This document shows positions 1-8,681 of a stretch of 64,000 nt of DNA, piece after piece (within the stretch, counting starts at the first letter, position 1; the number at the start of each line of letters is the position of its first letter). Source of the stretch: Parvularculaceae bacterium (lineage in GTDB: Bacteria > Pseudomonadota > Alphaproteobacteria > Caulobacterales > Parvularculaceae). The DNA lies in NCBI GenBank assembly GCA_021776475.1, contig JAJFFV010000002.1, positions 62,001-126,000 of the forward strand, given 5' to 3'. The notes under the pieces are model-generated. The model saw nothing but the letters and a program-made list of their open reading frames with translations, was not told the DNA's origin and did not search any database. A program made the position numbers and the translations under genes.

Positions 1-1916
1 AGTCGTCCAGCAAGAGTAACCGATGGTCCGATCACTGAATAGCGGTTTCGTGCTCCACGTCCAACGGGCCCTGAAAAACAGACATCGCTTGAGATACCGA
101 TTTCAAGGTGACCGCGTTCAAAAGCAGAGCCTTCGTTTTCGTCGGCAATGCGGGCCATGGGTCTGGCAGATTGGGAGCTTTCGAGGTCCTGCGCGAGCAC
201 GTTCATGTCTTCTATCATTTGCAGCGCGCAACTGCAGGCCTGCTCGATATGTCCGGTATTCTGCTCAGGTACATTCCAGTAGCCAAGCTGGCGACCATCT
301 TCGCCATGGTCAACTGTGCCGCCGAGGGCGAGGATGGTCTGGCGCAGTTTATCGTTCGTCTGTGCCCGGAACGCCACATATTCATTAGGCTTGTTAACAA
401 ACTCCGCGACCAGATCATCCGGCAGGCGGATCGAACAGGAAAGGACTGTCACCTGCCGTCGCACGCCGTCAAGCAGGCCACTATTCTTGTTTTTTTGCAG
501 TGTTGCCATCGCAGTTGGCGGGAGGGCGCCGTGGAAGGCGCCGCGCACTGCGTCATCCCGGAGAACAGAAGCGCCAAGAGAACTGACCGCAAAGCCGAAC
601 TGGCTGCCAACAATCGCCAGAATAGCTGGAACAGGATCGAGCAGAATCCCGCCATTGGCAAAAACGATCCATGCGATGACCAATAACAAAACACTGGTCA
701 CAAATGCGCCTGTGGCCGAGATAATACCGGAAAAAACGAGAATCGAGATGATGGCCCCGACCCCAAGGATCAGCGCTAGAGAAGCCTCGGCCAAGCCGGC
801 CCATTTCGGCCGTGAAATACTAACGCCATCAGCGATTTGATCCGCCATCAGCGCATGGACCTGCGTTTTTGTCATTTCCCCCCGGGCGGTCATCACTTTT
901 GATCCGCCAGTGATGCTCTCGCCGATAAAAACAGTTCTGCCACGCATAGCAAGGCGCCAGCTTTCATTGCCCGAAATAGCGCGCCACGCTGGAATTGTTG
1001 GTACAGAAACATTTTGCGGCATATAAATGATGGCGCTGCTTTGTCGATCGAGCGTGATATCGGTGCCGTCAATCGTTACGACTGAAACCGGATGCCCTGC
1101 CGGCTGCAGCAAAGTCGCATGCGGTTGAACCACAACTTTACTGTCGTTGATCAAAAGTGCGCCAAGGGAAGTTGCAGGAACCGGTTGGTCATAGGCATTC
1201 CAGACCAGACGTGCACGTCGTACGATACCGTCGGGGTCCGCTGGTATCGCGCTGACAGTCACTCTTGCAACTGCAGATATATCCTGCGCCAACGCACCTT
1301 TGGGCGCGCTGACTGGAAGTGCGAAGCTGTCTGCTTCGTTGCCGCGGCCGGCCAACACCGAAGCCCAGTCGGCGTTTTCGAAACTTGTCCGGGCCCAGCC
1401 CTGACCGGTGTGAAGATCGGCAAAGGGGCTCTCAGCAATGACGACCGCGGCGGGCAATCCAGTGAGAGACTGGGCAAGCGCGACATCATGACTTGGCAGG
1501 TTGGCGACCGCCGACGCAATTTCACTGCTGGCATCGACCCCTCGATTAAACCAATAGCGGCCAACGATCTCTGGTGATAACGGATCTGGGCCTTCTACCG
1601 GGACCGTAAGAACAACGTTTGTGGCACCAGCTTTGCTCGCCGCTGAAACGAGTTCCGCCAGCTGCGTCCTCGGCCATGGCCAGGGGCCAACTCGCTCAAC
1701 GCTTTCCTGGTCGATATCGACAATAACAAATCGATCCTTGACAACAGGACCAGCATCGCGCGCCTTCATTCGCATAAACAGGTCGAAAACAGCCTCACGA
1801 GGTTGCTCTCCGGGTGTCATTGCGGTGCTTAAGGTCCATACGACGATAAGCAACGTGATGATAATTGGCAGAATGGTCAGCCAGTTATTTTCAGGGGTCA
1901 GTCTTTTCTCAAACAC
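1..1916 (-). CDS. CHASE2-domain membrane protein with degenerate class III cyclase domain (3' end cut by window)
   Basis: An open frame runs without a stop from a GTG at 1916-1914 to the left edge (638 codons), so the C-terminus lies outside. An in-frame TGA sits two codons before the GTG, fixing the start. The translation shows one TM helix (about residues 11-28), a periplasmic CHASE2-like domain (about 30-350, with FVIVDIDQESVERVGPWPWP), further TM helices (about 368-440) and a region resembling a class III nucleotidyl cyclase (from about 485). Conserved cyclase landmarks are QVTVL, GGTVD, a WNVPE segment and RNRYSVIG. Both metal-binding Asp positions are replaced: VLFxDI reads VLSCSI and the GD before the WNxP segment reads DG. 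This suggests a sensory protein without cyclase activity, perhaps a nucleotide-binding or dimerisation partner. The family call is good; inactivity is inferred from the motifs. Confidence 0.8.
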   Translation of the reverse strand, partial: MFEKRLTPENNWLTILPIIITLLIVVWTLSTAMTPGEQPREAVFDLFMRMKARDAGPVVKDRFVIVDIDQESVERVGPWPWPRTQLAELVSAASKAGATNVVLTVPVEGPDPLSPEIVGRYWFNRGVDASSEIASAVANLPSHDVALAQSLTGLPAAVVIAESPFADLHTGQGWARTSFENADWASVLAGRGNEADSFALPVSAPKGALAQDISAVARVTVSAIPADPDGIVRRARLVWNAYDQPVPATSLGALLINDSKVVVQPHATLLQPAGHPVSVVTIDGTDITLDRQSSAIIYMPQNVSVPTIPAWRAISGNESWRLAMRGRTVFIGESITGGSKVMTARGEMTKTQVHALMADQIADGVSISRPKWAGLAEASLALILGVGAIISILVFSGIISATGAFVTSVLLLVIAWIVFANGGILLDPVPAILAIVGSQFGFAVSSLGASVLRDDAVRGAFHGALPPTAMATLQKNKNSGLLDGVRRQVTVLSCSIRLPDDLVAEFVNKPNEYVAFRAQTNDKLRQTILALGGTVDHGEDGRQLGYWNVPEQNTGHIEQACSCALQMIEDMNVLAQDLESSQSARPMARIADENEGSAFERGHLEIGISSDVCFSGPVGRGARNRYSVIGPSVTLAGR

Positions 1917-2122
1917 GAACTGTCATCACTTTCAAAACTCAAAAAACGCGCCGACTTGTGTCGAACCGCTCAATGCCCGATTATCTGTTACCAAGAAACA
2001 TGCCGATTAACCGATTAATAACCATCTATTTAGGGCTGGTTCAGGTTCTCATGGCATAAAAGGTGAAATCAAAGGGCAGGGACATAGTAAGAGTATTAGC
2101 CTGCGTCGGAAATAGCGAAAAG

Positions 2123-3271
2123 ATGGTATCAGCAGCCTTCACCACTGAACAGGACAGCAACCTCTGGCGGATAGCCGTCTCAGGGGCCTGGACTCTTGAG
2201 GCGGGCCTAAACCGGGTTGATATGGAGCTGCGTCATTTTGCCGACAAGATCATGGGTCAGAAGCTGGAAATCGACCTGTCTGGGCTTGAAAGCCTTGATA
2301 CAGCAGGCGCGATGGCGCTGCAGCGGACCATGAGGTCTTGTTCGATACGCGACGAAATCGCGGCAGAGCCGCTTTTTGGCTTCGCTGGCGTCAGTGATCG
2401 CCACGCGAAATTGCTCGCAGAAGCGCGCAATCACCTTTTGCCCTGCGATATTGAAATTGCTGAGCAAGGCGCGTTCATACAGATGCTCGAACGTCTCGGT
2501 CGCGGAGCAGGGGCAATCCTTCATGATACGCTGAGCATCCTCGCCTTTGTCGGCGAGGTAATGGCGGGAATGTGGCGGATTGTCCGGGATCCAAAGCGCT
2601 TTCGAGTTACTCCGACTATTCATCACATGGAGGAAGCCGGTCTCAACTCGACGATGATTGTCGGGCTAATGTCGTTCCTAATCGGCGCCGTCGTTGCCTT
2701 CATGGGCATCAAAGTTTTGCGCCAGTTTGGCGCTGAAATTTTCACCGTGGAGATGATCGGTATTACGGTGTTGCGGGAATTTGGCGTTCTTCTCACAGCG
2801 ATCCTCATTGCGGGTCGCTCCGGCAGCGCGTTCACCGCATCAATTGGATCAATGAAGCTGCGTGAAGAGATCGATGCTATGAAGGCGATGGGTATTGATC
2901 CGCTGGAGGCTTTGGTTATTCCGCGAACGATCGCCATGGTCACAATGATGCCCGTTCTGGCTTTTATCGCGGCAATGCTCGGACTGATTGGTGGCGCGTT
3001 AGTGGCATGGACCGCGGCAGGTATTTCGCCGAATCTTTTCATGGCCCGGACCCAGGACGTGATTGTCCTGCAGAATTTCTTTGTCGGAATTGTCAAAGCG
3101 CCGTTCTTTGCGTTCTTCATTTCCATCATCGGCTGTTACCAGGGTATGAGCGTTGAGGCGAGCGCTGAGGAACTGGGCCGCCGCACGACTATGTCCGTTG
3201 TTCAATCGTTGTTTGTTGTCATTTTCCTGGACGCCCTGTTCGCAATCTTTTTCTTAGAGCTTGGCATATGA
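2123..3271 (+). CDS. mlaE: MlaE-family lipid ABC transporter permease with N-terminal STAS domain
   Basis: Inner-membrane permease of an Mla-type system that moves phospholipid or another hydrophobic substrate between the inner and outer membranes. Residues about 8-110 form a STAS-like domain (DLSGLESLDTAGAMAL is the typical strand-helix). The rest is the MlaE permease domain with several hydrophobic helices and the conserved AGRSGSAFTASIGSMKLREE and EIDAMKAMGIDP segments. I prefer the ATG at 2123 because the STAS domain begins shortly after it; a GTG at 2063 in the same frame would add 20 residues but has no well-spaced ribosome-binding site. The stop overlaps the next start as ATGA, so it is translationally coupled to the ATPase gene. 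The substrate cannot be told from sequence. Confidence 0.92.
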   Translation: MVSAAFTTEQDSNLWRIAVSGAWTLEAGLNRVDMELRHFADKIMGQKLEIDLSGLESLDTAGAMALQRTMRSCSIRDEIAAEPLFGFAGVSDRHAKLLAEARNHLLPCDIEIAEQGAFIQMLERLGRGAGAILHDTLSILAFVGEVMAGMWRIVRDPKRFRVTPTIHHMEEAGLNSTMIVGLMSFLIGAVVAFMGIKVLRQFGAEIFTVEMIGITVLREFGVLLTAILIAGRSGSAFTASIGSMKLREEIDAMKAMGIDPLEALVIPRTIAMVTMMPVLAFIAAMLGLIGGALVAWTAAGISPNLFMARTQDVIVLQNFFVGIVKAPFFAFFISIIGCYQGMSVEASAEELGRRTTMSVVQSLFVVIFLDALFAIFFLELGI

Positions 3272-4083
3272 GTGCGGTCACCCAGATAGACGAAGACGTC
3301 ATCGAAATCCGCGGCCTGGTTACAGGCTTTGGCGATGTGTTAATCCATGACGATCTTGATTTATCGGTGAAGCGCGGAGAAGTGCTCGGTGTTGTCGGCG
3401 GATCGGGGACCGGCAAGTCGGTCCTGCTCAAAACCATTATCGGCCTAATCAGACCACGCGCCGGATCGATCAAAATTTTTGGGCAAAATGCCCTGTCCCT
3501 GAATGAGACAGAACAGCGCCTGCTGGACCGGCGTTACGGCGTGTTGTTTCAGGATGGGGCGCTGTTTTCTTCGATGACTGTGGCCCAGAACATCATGGCG
3601 CCGCTTCGCGAGCATCTGGATATTTCCGATGCGCTTGCAAGTGAGATTGCGGCGATGAAGATAACCATGTCCGGACTATCGCTCGATGCAGGAACAAAAT
3701 ATCCGTCTGAGCTTTCAGGTGGAATGCGCAAGCGTGCGGGCTTGGCAAGAGCACTCGCGATGGATCCGGAAATAGTGTTTCTGGACGAACCTACCGCAGG
3801 CCTTGATCCGATTGGAGCCGCAAGATTTGACGATTTGATCCTGAGCCTAAAGGATTCTCTCGGCTTAACCGTTTTTATGGTCACCCACGACCTTGATAGC
3901 CTGAACCGGATCACTGATCGCGTTGCGGTCCTGGCGGACAAAAAAGTTTCAGCAATCGGGCCTCTGGAAGCGGTGCGGAATGCTTCACATCCTTGGATAC
4001 ATGAATATTTCTCCGGTGTGCGCGGGCGGGCCGCACTGGCCTCGACTGTGCAACAGTCCGGGGAAAGACCGTTAATGGCATGA
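3268..4083 (+). CDS. mlaF: MlaF-family ABC transporter ATP-binding protein
   Basis: Cytoplasmic ATPase of the Mla-type transporter, 271 aa. Visible motifs are Walker A GGSGTGKS (near residue 50), the signature LSGGMRKRAGLARALA, Walker B EIVFLDEP with the D-loop TAGLDPIGA, and the switch His in VTHDLDSL. The GMRKR form of the signature region is typical of the MlaF branch. It overlaps the permease by four bases (ATGA) and is followed 19 bp later by the MCE-domain gene, so the set is one operon. A short tail after about residue 245 has no recognisable domain. Confidence 0.95.
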   Translation: MSAVTQIDEDVIEIRGLVTGFGDVLIHDDLDLSVKRGEVLGVVGGSGTGKSVLLKTIIGLIRPRAGSIKIFGQNALSLNETEQRLLDRRYGVLFQDGALFSSMTVAQNIMAPLREHLDISDALASEIAAMKITMSGLSLDAGTKYPSELSGGMRKRAGLARALAMDPEIVFLDEPTAGLDPIGAARFDDLILSLKDSLGLTVFMVTHDLDSLNRITDRVAVLADKKVSAIGPLEAVRNASHPWIHEYFSGVRGRAALASTVQQSGERPLMA

Positions 4084-4102
4084 GTGAACCGAGTTAACTA
4101 AT

Positions 4103-5044
4103 ATGGAAACCAGAGCCCATTACATCTTGATTGGAGCTTTTATGCTCTCGGCCGCCGTGCTGGCGATCGTGTTCGCCTTGTGGCTTGGCGGCTCAGAGGG
4201 GGAGTTTTCTGATGAATATGACGTGGTTTTTAATGAGCGCGTTTCAGGCTTGTCGGAAGGCAGCGATGTGCGTTTCAACGGGATCAAAGTGGGTGACGTC
4301 CGCTCCCTAAAGCTCGCCCCAAATAATCCAGAACAGGTGATCGCGCGGGTGCGCGTGCTGCGCAATACACCAATTAAGGAAGATACTCAGGCTGAACTGG
4401 AGTTAGTTGGTGTCACCGGCCTGGCAATTATTCAGTTTACAGGCGGTTCGCCTGAAAGCCTACTCTTGCGAGACGTAACCCGGCAGCGGGTGCCGCGGAT
4501 ACCCGCCAAACCATCTATCGTCGCTGATATCCTTTCGGGCGGTACGGATATCATCGCGGGAGCACAACGGCTTCTGGATCAAAAGAACACTGACACGCTT
4601 GCCCGCATTCTCGAAGATATCGAGGTGCTCACCGGTAGTCTCGCTGGTAAAGAAGATGAAATTGGCAGGCTTGTCGACAACGCCGCTTTGATCAGCGAAG
4701 ACATCGTTGTGTTTGCTGAGAGCCTGAGCAAGACCTCGAGCGATCTGGAATCGGTCATTTTGTCGATGGATCAAGTGTTCAATAAAGACGTTCCCAAGTC
4801 GATCACGGAATTTGATATTGCCGTTGCCGATGCACAGTTGTTGATGACCCAGCTCAACGGCCTTCTTGAAAACAACAGTGAAGCTATCGAAGCCTTCGCC
4901 CAACAGGGGCTCGGTGAAGCATCCGGCGCGATCGCAGATACTCGTAGATTAATTCGGACACTGGATGGCATTTTGCTTGAGTTCGAGCGCAATCCGGCCA
5001 AATCGTTGTTCGGTGATACGCGGCCCGAAACCAACGGCAACTGA
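4103..5044 (+). CDS. mlaD: MlaD-family MCE-domain periplasmic lipid-binding protein
   Basis: Substrate-binding component of the Mla-type transporter, 313 aa. An N-terminal TM helix (about residues 8-28) anchors it in the inner membrane and an MCE domain follows (about 38-115), with FNERVSGLSEGSDVRFNGIKVGDV as its conserved start. The remainder is a long helical region (about 140-295) longer than in E. coli MlaD, as in many alphaproteobacterial and PqiB/YebT-like MCE proteins, and may form a helical extension across the periplasm. It lies between the ATPase gene and a lipoprotein gene. MlaC is absent here; the auxiliary lipoprotein takes its place in the operon. Confidence 0.92.
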   Translation: METRAHYILIGAFMLSAAVLAIVFALWLGGSEGEFSDEYDVVFNERVSGLSEGSDVRFNGIKVGDVRSLKLAPNNPEQVIARVRVLRNTPIKEDTQAELELVGVTGLAIIQFTGGSPESLLLRDVTRQRVPRIPAKPSIVADILSGGTDIIAGAQRLLDQKNTDTLARILEDIEVLTGSLAGKEDEIGRLVDNAALISEDIVVFAESLSKTSSDLESVILSMDQVFNKDVPKSITEFDIAVADAQLLMTQLNGLLENNSEAIEAFAQQGLGEASGAIADTRRLIRTLDGILLEFERNPAKSLFGDTRPETNGN

Positions 5045-5079
5045 CAACAATGCGAAGCATGACAATGAGAAGTATCATC

Positions 5080-5721
5080 ATGAATCCTCGAAAAAATATG
5101 CTCAAAGCCGTGTTGCTTTGCGCCGTCATGACAGGTGGCCTTAGCGGTTGCGCTTCAATAGTCGCTGGCGGCGGGACACCATCGCGCTACACAATTGCGC
5201 CGGTCAACTATACTTCCGCGGCGCCGGACCAGTTGAAAGTCCGGTTGATCATCGCTGACCCGGATTCTGAAGCGGCCTTTTCTACCTCCAAGATCACGCG
5301 CTCTCCCGAACCATTGCGCTATGACTATTACGCCGATGGTGAGTGGACTGACCGTGCCCCGCGCCTATTCGGCATTTTTCTCGAGCGGAGTTTTGAAAAC
5401 ACCGGTAAGATAGAAGCTGTCGGAGATCGAGCAACGCTGCCGATCGGCGATTATATTCTTGATACGGATATAAGGAGCTTTCACATCGAAATGCGCGATG
5501 GACAAAATGTAGCGCTGATATCATATCACGCCCGCCTCTCTGATCGCAGAAGCAAAACCATTGCCTCGCAGCTGTTCACCGCGAGTGAACCGGTTTCAAA
5601 TGGCTCTTTGCTTGGCGCTGTCGAGGCGTTCAATCGAGCCGCAAATCGGGCTGGCGATGCCACTGTAACCTGGACGCTTGATCAAATTGTCGGCGAAATG
5701 CAGGGCGGCGACCGGGACTGA
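5080..5721 (+). CDS. ABC-type transport auxiliary lipoprotein (PqiC-like)
   Basis: 213 aa, last gene of the Mla-type operon. The signal peptide ends in a lipobox (GGLSGC), predicting a lipoprotein, probably in the outer membrane. The mature part begins with a YTIAPVNY-type strand seen in the ABC_trans_aux/PqiC family, which works with MCE-domain proteins. I chose the ATG at 5080 because GAGAAG lies seven bases upstream and it gives a compact signal peptide; an ATG at 5050 in frame would add a ten-residue leader. It ends 6 bp before the stop of a convergent gene. The exact partner contacts are inferred from family knowledge. Confidence 0.8.
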   Translation: MNPRKNMLKAVLLCAVMTGGLSGCASIVAGGGTPSRYTIAPVNYTSAAPDQLKVRLIIADPDSEAAFSTSKITRSPEPLRYDYYADGEWTDRAPRLFGIFLERSFENTGKIEAVGDRATLPIGDYILDTDIRSFHIEMRDGQNVALISYHARLSDRRSKTIASQLFTASEPVSNGSLLGAVEAFNRAANRAGDATVTWTLDQIVGEMQGGDRD

Positions 5722-5727
5722 CCAGGC

Positions 5728-7545
5728 TCAGGAAAAGTAATCCATTGCGCTGCCAATGATCAGATAGACCTGGCCGATCGGCGACCCGAGATAGTCATCA
5801 ATCAGTGTATCGCTTTCTTGCTCACCCGTCGCTGGTTCCAGAAGCTGATCGAAATTCGTCAGAAACGCATAGACAGACTTTCTAAACTGGTCATTTCTCG
5901 CAGTTTCGAGGCGGATCCTGTTCTTAACGTCCTGCTCATCGCGGCGCAGAATAATATTGGCGAAGATATTCCGTTCACCCTCTTCAAACCGTGAGGTGAG
6001 GGCAGGTTGCGGTGGCCCATAGAGATGCTTTTCAACATCCAGCATGAATTGCTGCATTTGACGCACGAGATGGATCACATTGGTATTGCCTTGCTGTCCG
6101 TTTTCATCTCGTGCTGATGGCTCGGGAGGTACTGTGGGTGAGCTTTCATCTCCCAATGTAAGCGGTTCATCCGGCTGATCAGCCGAGGCTAGGATATCAC
6201 TCCAGGATTTTGCGAACCGGGTCTGGCGCACAGTTTCCTGTTGCGTTGGTGCTTCCTCGATTTTCAGATGCTGAAGTGGGGTTGTGGACGACAACACCGG
6301 GGTGTCTGCATCGCCCGCACCGCTTGTTTCCGTTTCGATGCTACTAAACGACAGCGGCTTTCTCTTCACGCCTGGATGCGAATCCGCTGCTTGTGACAAA
6401 AGAGGTTCGGCCTGGATAGTGATTTTGCCAAGCCGATCTGCCTGTTTTGCAATGGCACCAGCCAATCGGTCCGCGCGTTCGCGTTGATCCTTGATCAAAG
6501 TCTCAAGGCGCGCGCTCTCTTCTTCTAACCGTTTCTGGGCACCGGTTATGGCGTTGGCATTTTCTTCCATCAGATGTGAGAGGTCGCTTGTTTTGCGGTG
6601 GGCCTCAGTTTTGATGAGGTCAAGGCGGGCGCTGCTCTCTGAAACGATAGCTTCCTTCTTTGCAATGGCCTCAGCAAGTGTTTCAAAGGCGACCAGCGCT
6701 TTTTGCGATGTGCCCTCAAGCCTGGCCAACCGGTTTTCCAGTTCTTTTTCAGCGCCGGCAATGCGGGCGTTCGCCGCATCCGACTTCTCAAGGCCGAGTT
6801 TTGCTTTTTCAGCAATGGCTTCGGCAAATCCGTCTGCTTCGCGATTAAGGCTTTCTGTGATTTCGATCAGATGCTGGCGCTCTTCTGCGACACGCTGAAC
6901 ACTTTCGCCGGATTTATCTTCCATCGCGATAGCTGCTGTATCAATTGCCTTGATCTGCTGCCGGATCATACTCTCGACGGAGGCGAGTTTATTCAGCGCC
7001 TCATCCAGATGAACATTGAGGGTATTAATGTGGCTGCGCACGGTTGAACCGACCGTTTCCATACCAGCGGCCGCGGCGACCTCAGGGTGCATCAGCTTGC
7101 TTGCAGATAACTCGAGTTCCTCTGCTTTGGCCGCCATCCGGCAGCCGAGAGCCAGCATGTACCCGATGGTAAAGATCAGTATTGGAATTGTTATCATGTA
7201 AAGGAAGACCGGCAGTGTAAAACCGAGGCGGAATCGGAACATGCCGCTCTGTTCAAATTCCGCCCAGCTTGTGCCGAGCGGCCAGCCGATCAGAAAACAT
7301 CCAAGGAACAACAGAGCGGCAATTTGAAACCAGAACCGGATGTCTTTTGCCCGGGTGGCCCAGCGTGATGGAGAAACATCGTCCGGTGCGTCAAGCTGTG
7401 CGAGTTTTACTGCAAGATCATCTTCGAGGGTTTCAGCCAGGTCGTCATCCTGAAATATCTGCAGATTATCGGAGGCAGCACTTTGTGGAGGATTGAGAGG
7501 ATCCTCTGTTTCTGCATCATAGGTTGTGTCATCATTGACCGTCAT
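5728..7545 (-). CDS. Membrane-anchored coiled-coil protein, possibly a TipN-like polarity factor
   Basis: 605 aa. An acidic cytoplasmic N-terminus (1-70) precedes two TM helices (about 75-97 and 110-135) forming a hairpin, then a long Ala/Glu/Lys-rich coiled coil (about 140-380), a low-complexity Pro/Ser/Glu linker (about 390-485) and a compact C-terminal domain (about 490-605) beginning VIHLVRQMQQF. This order (TM hairpin, long coiled coil, small C-terminal domain) recalls TipN, the Caulobacter new-pole marker, but I cannot show homology from sequence alone. Start is the ATG at 7545; a GTG four codons upstream is possible. It is divergent from the ion channel gene and convergent with the Mla operon. 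Confidence 0.6.
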   Translation of the reverse strand: MTVNDDTTYDAETEDPLNPPQSAASDNLQIFQDDDLAETLEDDLAVKLAQLDAPDDVSPSRWATRAKDIRFWFQIAALLFLGCFLIGWPLGTSWAEFEQSGMFRFRLGFTLPVFLYMITIPILIFTIGYMLALGCRMAAKAEELELSASKLMHPEVAAAAGMETVGSTVRSHINTLNVHLDEALNKLASVESMIRQQIKAIDTAAIAMEDKSGESVQRVAEERQHLIEITESLNREADGFAEAIAEKAKLGLEKSDAANARIAGAEKELENRLARLEGTSQKALVAFETLAEAIAKKEAIVSESSARLDLIKTEAHRKTSDLSHLMEENANAITGAQKRLEEESARLETLIKDQRERADRLAGAIAKQADRLGKITIQAEPLLSQAADSHPGVKRKPLSFSSIETETSGAGDADTPVLSSTTPLQHLKIEEAPTQQETVRQTRFAKSWSDILASADQPDEPLTLGDESSPTVPPEPSARDENGQQGNTNVIHLVRQMQQFMLDVEKHLYGPPQPALTSRFEEGERNIFANIILRRDEQDVKNRIRLETARNDQFRKSVYAFLTNFDQLLEPATGEQESDTLIDDYLGSPIGQVYLIIGSAMDYFS

Positions 7546-7769
7546 AACTACCAGCACCGCGCGCCAAGACCCAAACTGAAATTAATACTACCAGTGTTGA
7601 TTGATGGCCGCTGTAATTAACTTACGCCAAACATATCAGCCTTTTTTAGGAACTTGGTTAACGACAGGTATCAAAGAGCTGAAAATCTGACATATTCCAT
7701 TAATATTTGCGCACCATCCGTTAACCTTATAGAGAGGGCCGCTGGCACCAAACGATCGGGAGAAACTTG

Positions 7770-8672
7770 ATGGCGCGCAGCAAAAAGGCTGACGAAAAGC
7801 AGGCAACACTGCAATTGGCAGAAGGACAGGGCGTGCCACCCCATGTCCTCAAATTACGCAAATTTCTACAAGCGAGGCTATTTCAGAATTCGATTCTTAT
7901 CCTCATCGTCATGAATGCCGTTTCTCTGGGTGTGGAGACAATGCCCGGCATCGGTACTGAATATGCGATACCGCTGCTTCGTCTGGATACTTTTTTTCTG
8001 ACAGTGTTCCTGATTGAACTTGCTTTACGCATATATGCCTATCGCGGTCAGTTTTTTCGTAACGGCTGGAGTATTTTTGACTTCGTAATCATTACCATCT
8101 CGGTATTTGGGGCGTTTTCAGTCTTCAGGGCGTTCCGGGTCCTGCGGGTCCTGCATCTGGTCACGGTGTTACCGCGGATGCGCGTGGTTGTGAGCGCCCT
8201 TATTGATTCCATTCCGGGGATAATGTCCGTGGGCGTTGTGCTCGTTCTCATCCTATATGTGTTTGCGGTGATCGGCTCAAACATGTTCGGCGACGATCAC
8301 ACAGACCTTTTTGGCAATATATTTACATCCATGTACACCCTGTTTCAGGTCATGACCCTGGAAGGGTGGCCTGATGTGGCCAGTCAGGTCGCGACGACTG
8401 ACCGGTATTCTTGGATATACTTTGTGGCGTTCGTGATGATCGCAACATTCACCATGCTTAATCTGCTCGTTGCGATCGTTGTGCGGGTGGTTGAGGAAGA
8501 TTCAAATGATCTTGAGGGCGCGCTGGTACGAGAGAATGCAGATTTGCGTGACGAAATTCACGATGTGCACCGTGATGTCGTACAACTTCAGGAGATGATC
8601 TCAGGGATGCAGCGGGAAATGAACACGGCCCTAAGTGACTTGACGGTAGAGACCCGGAAAGCCAGAGATTAG
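7770..8672 (+). CDS. Single-domain voltage-gated cation channel (BacNav/CavMr-like)
   Basis: 300 aa. Six TM segments are visible: S1 (about 40-60), S2 (75-92), S3 (100-115), S4 (118-137, FRAFRVLRVLHLV then PRMR, with regularly spaced Arg), S5 (150-172) and S6 (212-240). The pore loop carries the filter TLEGWPD at about 196-202, where NaChBac-type channels have TLESW. A cytoplasmic coiled coil (about 245-290) follows S6, as in tetrameric bacterial channels. The ATG at 7770 has GGGAGA seven bases upstream. The Gly and terminal Asp in the filter resemble the Meiothermus ruber calcium channel CavMr (TLEGWVD), so calcium permeation is possible. Ion selectivity is inferred. Confidence 0.9.
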   Translation: MARSKKADEKQATLQLAEGQGVPPHVLKLRKFLQARLFQNSILILIVMNAVSLGVETMPGIGTEYAIPLLRLDTFFLTVFLIELALRIYAYRGQFFRNGWSIFDFVIITISVFGAFSVFRAFRVLRVLHLVTVLPRMRVVVSALIDSIPGIMSVGVVLVLILYVFAVIGSNMFGDDHTDLFGNIFTSMYTLFQVMTLEGWPDVASQVATTDRYSWIYFVAFVMIATFTMLNLLVAIVVRVVEEDSNDLEGALVRENADLRDEIHDVHRDVVQLQEMISGMQREMNTALSDLTVETRKARD

Positions 8673-8681
8673 TTTGCTCAC

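Noticed and set aside
108-2010. Several plus-strand frames at the left edge
   Set aside because: They are opposite the CHASE2/cyclase-like gene, whose minus-strand frame is open for 638 codons and reads as a known domain order.
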